Assembly (NCBI RefSeq): GCF_019746665.1
Contig: NZ_JAIERS010000007.1
Span: 1-64,000, forward strand
Direction: 5' to 3'
Length of the DNA stretch: 64,000 nucleotides
DNA from: Sphingomonas sp.
GTDB lineage: Bacteria; Pseudomonadota; Alphaproteobacteria; Sphingomonadales; Sphingomonadaceae
Part shown: piece after piece, positions 58,464 through 64,000 of the stretch
How the letters are laid out: every line of letters starts with the position of its first letter
Position numbering within the stretch: position 1 is the first letter of the stretch
Position numbers and translations under genes: made by a program
The notes under the pieces: model-generated
Databases searched by the model: none
What the model saw: only the letters and a program-made list of their open reading frames with translations
Told to the model about the DNA's origin: nothing

Positions 58464-59641
58464 GCCTTTTCGCGCCCCGCCTCAATGGCCGCCGCCAGCG
58501 CCGCGCCGGCATAGACCGCCGCCGCAAGCAAGCCAGCAAGCGTCTGGCCGGCGGCGACGAACGGCAGCAGCACCAGCGGATAGGCGGCCGGGCTCGGCCA
58601 CCAGCGCCGCCGGCGCTCGGGCGGCGTCGCGCGTTCGAGCAGTGCCCCCAGGCCAATCAGCGCGGCGGCGGCGATCGGACCGCTCGCGGTCGCATCGGCG
58701 CGCCACAGGCCAAGCCCGAGCAGCACCGCTCCGGCGCCACTGGCGATCACCGCGCCAAGCCGCACCGCGCCCGCCAGCCGCAGCTCGTCGCGCAGCCAGG
58801 CGAGCGCGCCGCCAAGCGCCCAGCCGATATGCGCGAGGGCGACCAGCGCCAGCCCCGCGCTCGCCCAGCCCATCGCGAGCAACGCCAGGCCGATCAAGGT
58901 CAACACCACGCTCGCGCCAGCGACCGTCGCGCTCGTCACCGCCCGTGGCAACACCAGTGGCAACAGCGCTCGAGCGAGCGGCGCGACCACTAGCCGGTCA
59001 GCCCAGGTGACGCGCCCCCCGAGTTCGGCGCCGACCACCGCTTGGTTGCGCGCCTGCAGCGGCGCCGCGCTCGCCTCGATCCCATGGCTCGCCCGCGCCG
59101 CGCCGCCGGGTAGCGTGATCAGCTCCGGGCGCGCTTGCGCCGCGACGCGCAGCAACGTGGATTGAAAATCATAATCGGCCGGCAGGCGCGCGACATCGGC
59201 GAGGCGGCGCACGCTCACCCGCGCCATGCCGGCCCAGATCGCGTCACGCCCGACGCGCTCTAGCCCTGGCAGCGCATCCGCGTCGCTCGTCACGAGCAAC
59301 GCGTCGCCTTGCGCGGCGGCAAGCGGCGCGATCGTTTCGGCGGTCGTCACCAGGCCGTCGGCCATCACCAGCAGTTCGGCGAGCGGATGCAGCTTCGCCA
59401 CCGCCTCGCTCGCACCGCGCACCGCGTCGATCGCGATGCCGTGGCGCGCCATGCGGTTCACCGCGCCGAGCAGTTCGGGGGTGAGCCGTTCGACCACCAC
59501 CACGATCTGCCCCGCGCCCGCGCCGGCGAGCAGCCGCGCTTGGAACTCGATCAGGCTGTGCCCGCCAAAGGGCAGCGTCGCGACCAGCGTTTCGGGGCTG
59601 TCGTCGGCATCGGCAATCGCGAAAAGGAGACCGGCAAGCAT
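58460..59641 (-). CDS. Nucleotidyltransferase-like N-terminus fused to a membrane domain
   Basis: 393 residues. The first ~190 look like a GT-A/nucleotidyltransferase fold (opening AGLLFAIADADDSPETLVATL, HSLIEFQARLLAGAGAGQIV, ALLVTSDADALPG), but the usual GGxGTR/K loop is lost. The second half has about six hydrophobic helices and a layout like a CDP-alcohol phosphatidyltransferase, without the DG..AR metal motif. The combination resembles IPCT-DIPPS enzymes of inositol-phosphate lipid synthesis but with both active sites apparently broken. ATG 59641. It lies between the Hpt-like and DUF2336 genes. Confidence 0.7.
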   Translation of the reverse strand: MLAGLLFAIADADDSPETLVATLPFGGHSLIEFQARLLAGAGAGQIVVVVERLTPELLGAVNRMARHGIAIDAVRGASEAVAKLHPLAELLVMADGLVTTAETIAPLAAAQGDALLVTSDADALPGLERVGRDAIWAGMARVSVRRLADVARLPADYDFQSTLLRVAAQARPELITLPGGAARASHGIEASAAPLQARNQAVVGAELGGRVTWADRLVVAPLARALLPLVLPRAVTSATVAGASVVLTLIGLALLAMGWASAGLALVALAHIGWALGGALAWLRDELRLAGAVRLGAVIASGAGAVLLGLGLWRADATASGPIAAAALIGLGALLERATPPERRRRWWPSPAAYPLVLLPFVAAGQTLAGLLAAAVYAGAALAAAIEAGREKA

Positions 59642-59699
59642 TGGCGAGGGGCTTAAGCGAGCACGCGCCGCTTGGCAAAGCCCCGTTGGCGCGAATGCC

Positions 59700-59990
59700 C
59701 TAGAAGCGGGTCAGCGCCCGCTCGACCCGCGCCACCAAGCGCATATCATGCGGCGCGGCGGCGACTTCCTCCGCGAGTGCCATCAGCCGCACCGCGCCGA
59801 AGCTGGCGGCGAGACCCTTCAGCCGTAGCCCCGCGCCGCGCCACGCCTCCGCGCTTTCGGCGGCGCGCAGGCTGGCGATGCAGCGCTCGGCGCTTTCGAT
59901 GAACGCGCGGCGCAGTTCGGTGATCAGCTGCGGGTCTTCGCCCACCGCCGCCGCCAAGGTCGCGTCGATTGCCCCGGGATCATAGGCCAT
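59700..59990 (-). CDS. Hpt-like protein lacking the phosphoacceptor His
   Basis: 96 residues forming a four-helix Hpt-like domain (ELRRAFIESAERCIASLRAA, then GLRLKGLAASFGAVRLMALA). The Hpt signature HxLKG reads L55-R-L57-K-G, so the phosphoacceptor His is Leu (confirmed in the DNA at about 59825). ATG 59990 is preferred; an in-frame start at 60071 would overlap the opposite gene. It heads the leftward group ending with the His-less kinase, and is divergent from the coiled-coil gene (79-bp gap). Confidence 0.83.
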   Translation of the reverse strand: MAYDPGAIDATLAAAVGEDPQLITELRRAFIESAERCIASLRAAESAEAWRGAGLRLKGLAASFGAVRLMALAEEVAAAPHDMRLVARVERALTRF

Positions 59991-60069
59991 GGCGGGACCG
60001 TAGTTCTCCAAGGTTAAGCGAAGGTTGCGAAAACTTTTGCGACCGGCGCTTTCGTGATACGCAGGCGGC

Positions 60070-62391
60070 ATGGATGGGGGAACGAGGCTGGACCCGCGCT
60101 ACGCGCCCGATGACGCACCCGACGACGGGGCCGAGGACGCGCTGCTGCTTGAAGATAGTTTCGAGGCGCTACCGCCCGCCGAAGCTTTCGCCCCCGATCC
60201 TCTCGCCCCGCTCGATCCGACACCGGCCGTGCGTCGCCGGCGCTGGGTGGTGCCATTGCTGGCCAGCCTGGCGGCGTTGGCCTGGCTTGGCACCGCGGTC
60301 GCTTTGCTCCGCCCGGTCCCGATCGCGGCGCTGACGGCGATCGAGCAGGTCGAATTGGTCGGCGCCTTGTGCGTGCCGCTCGCGCTGATCGCGCTCGTCT
60401 GGCTGATCGCGCAGCGCAACAGCCGGGTCGAAGCGCGGGGCTTCGCCGATATCGCCGCGACAATGCGCGCCGAGGCCCAGGCGCTCGAGGCGAGCCTCGC
60501 CCGCGTCGCGGCGCAGCTGGCGGATGGGCAGCAACGCCTCGCCGCGCAAAACGCCGCGCTCCAGGCGATGGGCGATCAGGCCGCCGCGCGGCTAACCGCG
60601 ACCAGCGACGGGATGGCCGAGCAGATCGCCCGCGCCGACACGCAGGCGCGCCAGCTGAGCGAGGCGGTGACCGGCGCCGAACGCCAGCTCGCCGGCTTGC
60701 TCGAAGCGCTTCCCCGCGCCGGGGCGACCGCGCAGACGATCACCCAGGCGATCGACGCCAGCGCCGCCGCCGCCGATGCGGCCAGCGGTCAACTCGCCGA
60801 ACGATTCGCGCAATTGGGCGCCGAGGCGCGCGCGAGCGAAGCAGCGGCGCACGGCGCGCTCGAACGGTTGAGCGCGAACAGCGAAGCGCTCGACGCGATG
60901 GTGACGCAGGCGGTCACCCGGCTGGAGGGCGCGACCGACGCCAGCGCGCAGCGCGTGACCGGGCTGCTCGGACAAACCGCCGACGCGGTCGATCAGGCCC
61001 GCGCCGGGATCGCCGCGCAGGGCGAGGCGATGCTGCAATTGCTGAGCGCGCATCAAAGCGGGCTCGAGCGCGCCGGGCACGATGCGATCGACGCGCTCGC
61101 CGCGCGCATTGCCGAGGTGGACGCGGTGGTCGATCGCATGGCCGCCCGGCTCGCCGAACAGCGCCGTGCGGGCGACGCGCTCGCAACCGACCTCGATCGC
61201 CAATTCCAGGTGATCGAGGCGCGGGTGGGCGATTTCCATCGCAACGCGATCGAGCGCAACCAGACGCTCGCCGCCTCGATCAGCGCGCTGGGCGGCTCGG
61301 CGGAGGCGATGGGCGAGACGCTGCAAATCGGCGAACAGCTCGCGCGCAACACGATCAAGACCAGCGAGGATCTGCTGATCGCGCTCGACGCCGCCGCGCG
61401 CGAGATCGACGAGACCTTGCCCGAGGCGCTCGCGCGGCTCGACACGCGCGTCGCGGCCAGCCGCCAGGCGGTAAGCGCGGCCAAGCCCGAACTGCTCGCG
61501 CTCGTCACGGCGGCCGAAAGCACGCACGACGCGATCGAGGCGATCGCGCAGGTGATCCAGGGACAGCGCCGCACGCTCGATGAGCTGTCACGCCTGTTGA
61601 ACGACGCGCTGGCGCAGGGCCGCGAGCGCGCCGAGGCGATCGGCGAGGCACTCGACGAAACCATCGGCCGCACCCAGGATTTCACCGGCCAGGCCGCGCC
61701 CCGGCTGATGGAGGCGCTGGTCAAGGTACGCGACTCGGCCGCGATCGCCGCCGATCGCGCCCGCGAAACACTGGGGGCGGTGATCCCCGAAGCGGCGGCG
61801 CTGATCGAGAACGCCAGCACCCAGGCGATGCAACGCGCGCTGGGGCAAAGCTTTGAGCGGCACCTCCAGGAATTGAGCCACGCCGCCGACAGCGCGGTCG
61901 GCGCGGCGCAGCGCGCGTCGGACCGGCTCGCCGAGCAATTGCTGACGATCGAAGGCGCCGCGCGCGAAGTCGATGCGCGGATCGAACAGGCTCGGGTCGA
62001 ACGCGACCAGGCCGAGACCGAGAGTTTCGGACGCCGCTCCTCGGTGCTGATCGAAGCGCTCAATTCGGCGGCGATCGACATCGCCAAGGCCTTCTCGGCC
62101 GAAGTCACCGACAGCGCCTGGGCGGCCTATCTGAAGGGCGATCGTGGGGTGTTCACGCGCCGCGCGGTGCGCCTGCTCGAAGCGGGCGAGGCGCGCGAGG
62201 TGGCGCGGCTCTATGATCTCGACGCCGGTTTCCGCGATCAGGTGAACCGCTATATCCACGATTTCGAGGCGATGCTGCGCGTCGTGCTCGCTCAGCGCGA
62301 TGGCGCGCCGATCGGGGTAACCCTGCTCTCGTCCGACATGGGCAAGCTCTACGTCGCGCTCGCGCAGGCGATCGAGCGGCTGCGGACTTAA
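60070..62391 (+). CDS. Large two-TM coiled-coil protein
   Basis: 773 residues. An acidic N-terminus is followed by two hydrophobic helices (about 58-77 and 90-113), then about 500 residues of Ala/Glu/Gln-rich coiled coil and a conserved C-terminal domain with FSAEVTDSAWAAYLKGDRGV, RRAVRLLEAGEAREVARLYD, VNRYIHDFEAML and VTLLSSDMGKLYVALAQAIE. Two N-terminal TM helices plus a long coiled coil are also the layout of the Caulobacter polarity factor TipN; similarity is architectural only. ATG 60070. The stop overlaps the convergent PaiB-like gene by 4 bp. Confidence 0.82.
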   Translation: MDGGTRLDPRYAPDDAPDDGAEDALLLEDSFEALPPAEAFAPDPLAPLDPTPAVRRRRWVVPLLASLAALAWLGTAVALLRPVPIAALTAIEQVELVGALCVPLALIALVWLIAQRNSRVEARGFADIAATMRAEAQALEASLARVAAQLADGQQRLAAQNAALQAMGDQAAARLTATSDGMAEQIARADTQARQLSEAVTGAERQLAGLLEALPRAGATAQTITQAIDASAAAADAASGQLAERFAQLGAEARASEAAAHGALERLSANSEALDAMVTQAVTRLEGATDASAQRVTGLLGQTADAVDQARAGIAAQGEAMLQLLSAHQSGLERAGHDAIDALAARIAEVDAVVDRMAARLAEQRRAGDALATDLDRQFQVIEARVGDFHRNAIERNQTLAASISALGGSAEAMGETLQIGEQLARNTIKTSEDLLIALDAAAREIDETLPEALARLDTRVAASRQAVSAAKPELLALVTAAESTHDAIEAIAQVIQGQRRTLDELSRLLNDALAQGRERAEAIGEALDETIGRTQDFTGQAAPRLMEALVKVRDSAAIAADRARETLGAVIPEAAALIENASTQAMQRALGQSFERHLQELSHAADSAVGAAQRASDRLAEQLLTIEGAAREVDARIEQARVERDQAETESFGRRSSVLIEALNSAAIDIAKAFSAEVTDSAWAAYLKGDRGVFTRRAVRLLEAGEAREVARLYDLDAGFRDQVNRYIHDFEAMLRVVLAQRDGAPIGVTLLSSDMGKLYVALAQAIERLRT

Positions 62392-63038
62392 GCGGCGGCT
62401 TCATCCCCGGCCGGGGCTCTCCCCGCCCGCATGAGGGAGGCGAGGCTCGCCCCTTCGGCGCCGAGGCCCCTCGCCGCGCCGTCGCGGTCCTCGGGGCGCT
62501 TCTTCTGATCGAGCTTCCACGCCCCGGTGAGCGCTTCGATCGTCATGCATACCCCGACGATGCCGTTCAGAAGCGCGGCGGTGAACTCAGCAGGCGCGTC
62601 CGATATCGACCAGGGATGCTCCCGCCCCGATTCATGGCGCCCCGTGAGCTTGTCGACGAGCGCCAGCAGCTCCGGCCCGGTCTCGACCAGCGCCATAGGC
62701 CCGCGCGCCTCGACCGCGACATAATTCCAGGTGGGCACTACCCTCCCCGTCTCGGCCTTGGAGGGATACCAGCCGGGCGAGATATAGGCATCGTCGAGCA
62801 GGAAGGAGGCGAGCGCTGTCGCCCCGGCGGCGATCGCGCGCCACTGCGGATTGGATCGGGCGAGATGCGCGATCAGCGTCTCGGCGCCAGCCTCGCCCGC
62901 CACCGCGAAGGGCAAATGGCTGATCATGATCTCGCCATCCAGCGCGGTGATCAGCGTCCCGAACGATCGCGCCGCGATCGCCGCCAGCAGCACCGATCGC
63001 CGCGTTTCCAGATAGGGTAGAGGAACGTACATCGTCAT
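62388..63038 (-). CDS. PaiB-like FMN-binding protein
   Basis: 216 residues of the PaiB/FMN-binding split-barrel family. The signature AYISPGWYPSK, then VVPTWNYVAVEARGP, and the opening MYVPLPYLETRRSVLL are clear. Members are annotated as negative regulators (Bacillus PaiB) or as FMN-dependent enzymes. ATG 63038 has cggagg upstream. No paiA partner is adjacent. Confidence 0.9.
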   Translation of the reverse strand: MTMYVPLPYLETRRSVLLAAIAARSFGTLITALDGEIMISHLPFAVAGEAGAETLIAHLARSNPQWRAIAAGATALASFLLDDAYISPGWYPSKAETGRVVPTWNYVAVEARGPMALVETGPELLALVDKLTGRHESGREHPWSISDAPAEFTAALLNGIVGVCMTIEALTGAWKLDQKKRPEDRDGAARGLGAEGASLASLMRAGRAPAGDEAAA

Positions 63039-63110
63039 CGACCTCCGGCTGATCCCGCCCGGCCACCGGCCTGTCGCCGCCCTTTGTTTAAACTTTGGCC
63101 ATGCCCCGCT

Positions 63111-63389
63111 TCAATGCCGCGGCCCCGCCCAGGTGAAGAAGTCGATCATCTGCGGGGTGACCCAGCCATAGCGGTAATTGAGCATGAACAGGCCGAACAA
63201 GATGCTCGCCACCACCGTTACCCGCAGGGCGATCCGCCAGGGGCGGAACTCGGCGGGCGCGCTGTCGGCCTGGCCGGGCACCTTGGGCACGCCCGCCTCA
63301 TCAGCGGTGCGCACGCCAAAGGGCAGCACGATGAACACCGTGAACACCCAGAACAGGAAATAAATCGCGATCGCCGAGCCGATGGGCAT
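63111..63389 (-). CDS. DUF1467 family membrane protein
   Basis: 92 residues with two membrane helices (IAIYFLFWVFTVFIVLPFGV and VVASILFGLFMLNYRYGW), typical of the alphaproteobacterial DUF1467 family. It lies 10 bp downstream of the ribonuclease J gene on the same strand, a conserved pairing in alphaproteobacteria; function unknown. Confidence 0.88.
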   Translation of the reverse strand: MPIGSAIAIYFLFWVFTVFIVLPFGVRTADEAGVPKVPGQADSAPAEFRPWRIALRVTVVASILFGLFMLNYRYGWVTPQMIDFFTWAGPRH

Positions 63390-63399
63390 GGCCGCGTTC

Positions 63400-64000
63400 C
63401 TACGCCTCGATCAGCAGCACGTCGACCACTGGCTTCTTCCCCGTCCATCGGGTCGCCACCCGACGCACGGCGAGCCGCACCTCCTCGCGCAGCTTCTCGC
63501 GGTCGCGTCCGCCGTCCAGCAACGCCTCGGTCGCCGCCGCCGCCGCTTCGGCGATAAACGGCTCGCGCTCCTCCTCCACCGGCACGCCGTTCAGCCGCAG
63601 CTGCGGCCGGCCGAGCACGCGCCCGCCCTTGCCGATCGCGGCGGCGACCGAAATCTGGCCGTTGATCGCGATCTTGCGGCGTTCGTTGATCGTGCCGCCA
63701 TCGGCCGGCAGGATCACATCGCCATCGAGCACCAGCCGCCCGACCGGGGCATGGCCGATCTTGGCCGGCTTGCCGGGGGCAAGGCGGATGATTTCGCCAT
63801 CGCGCTGCACCACTGCCTGGGGGATGCCGCACGCCTGGCCGAAGCGCGCCTGTTCCATCAGGTGGCGCATCTCGCCATGGACCGGCACCAGGATTTCGGG
63901 GCGTATCCAGCGATACATCGCCTCCAGCTCCGGCCGGCCGGGATGGCCCGAGACGTGAACATGGTGCTGGCGATCGGTGATCATCACCACCCCCTTTGCA
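63400..64000 (-). CDS. rnj: Ribonuclease J, C-terminal part (continues beyond window)
   Basis: The last ~200 codons of a metallo-beta-lactamase/beta-CASP ribonuclease. Visible: HHVHVSGHPGRPELEAMYRW, the metal-binding HGEMRHLMEQA, and the RNase J C-terminal domain (GRVLGRPQLRLNGVPVEEER and RRVATRWTGKKPVVDVLLIE). RNase J is a 5'-3' exo- and endonuclease acting in RNA processing and decay. The frame stays open to the window end, so the N-terminal catalytic part lies to the right. Confidence 0.92.
   Translation of the reverse strand, partial: AKGVVMITDRQHHVHVSGHPGRPELEAMYRWIRPEILVPVHGEMRHLMEQARFGQACGIPQAVVQRDGEIIRLAPGKPAKIGHAPVGRLVLDGDVILPADGGTINERRKIAINGQISVAAAIGKGGRVLGRPQLRLNGVPVEEEREPFIAEAAAAATEALLDGGRDREKLREEVRLAVRRVATRWTGKKPVVDVLLIEA

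Overview
The window is a high-GC chromosomal segment of an alphaproteobacterium, most likely a sphingomonad (Sphingomonas or a close relative). Four things point there: the gene order trpG-trpD-trpC-moaC-moeA-lexA-comEC-gltX-gltA, the yqeY-dnaG-rpoD block, a LexA box of the alphaproteobacterial GTTC-N7-GTTC type, and several alphaproteobacterial families (DUF1467, DUF2336, a DOMON-like protein, the parvulin-type chaperone next to trpE). Nearly all of it is coding. I see no rRNA or tRNA gene, CRISPR array, insertion sequence or prophage.

Layout. 1-453 holds a direct repeat (two 136-bp copies, 290-bp period) before folC. 1852-7066 carries a small unknown gene, an AmpG-like permease, a Rieske oxygenase, a CheY-like receiver, an RluB-type pseudouridine synthase and rsmD. 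7205-12534 is a leftward carA-orf-carB-greA group with an unusual 76-codon gene between carA and carB. 12671-16961 is yqeY-dnaG-rpoD. 17003-28188 is mostly poorly characterised: tandem exported paralogues, a MoxR ATPase, a soluble chemoreceptor-like protein, a CHAP protein, a CoxE-like VWA protein with a DUF2314/DUF2185-like partner, a NamZ-like muramidase and a DOMON-like protein. 28277-36364 holds rimO, a serine hydrolase, an M17 aminopeptidase, a c-type cytochrome-like protein and a radical SAM protein with its SPASM-like segment in front. 36386-45982 holds tpiA, a PpiD/SurA-like chaperone, trpE (apparently starting at CTG) and, after three exported proteins, trpG-trpD-trpC-moaC. 46094-54602 holds an outer-membrane-type protein, an AT-richer orphan, moeA, lexA, comEC, gltX and gltA.

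The last part, 54634-64000, contains a repeat hairpin, a yefM-yoeB toxin-antitoxin pair with a recognisable operator, an unknown gene, and a compact leftward group encoding an Hpt-like protein, a nucleotidyltransferase-like membrane protein, a DUF2336 protein and a histidine-kinase-like protein. In both phosphotransfer proteins the phosphoacceptor histidine is replaced (Ala in the kinase, Leu in the Hpt). Divergent from them is a large two-TM coiled-coil protein. This locus (55978-62391) is the best candidate for an undescribed signalling or cell-organisation system. The window ends with a PaiB-like protein, a DUF1467 protein and the 3' end of a ribonuclease J gene.

Functional links: tryptophan synthesis is split into trpE (with ppiD) and trpG-D-C, followed by molybdenum cofactor genes. 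Carbamoyl phosphate synthesis is grouped with greA. Primase and the main sigma factor share an operon. LexA appears autoregulated. Dispersed REP-like hairpins (29.7 kb, 43.4 kb, 43.7 kb) punctuate the accessory and trp intergenic spaces.
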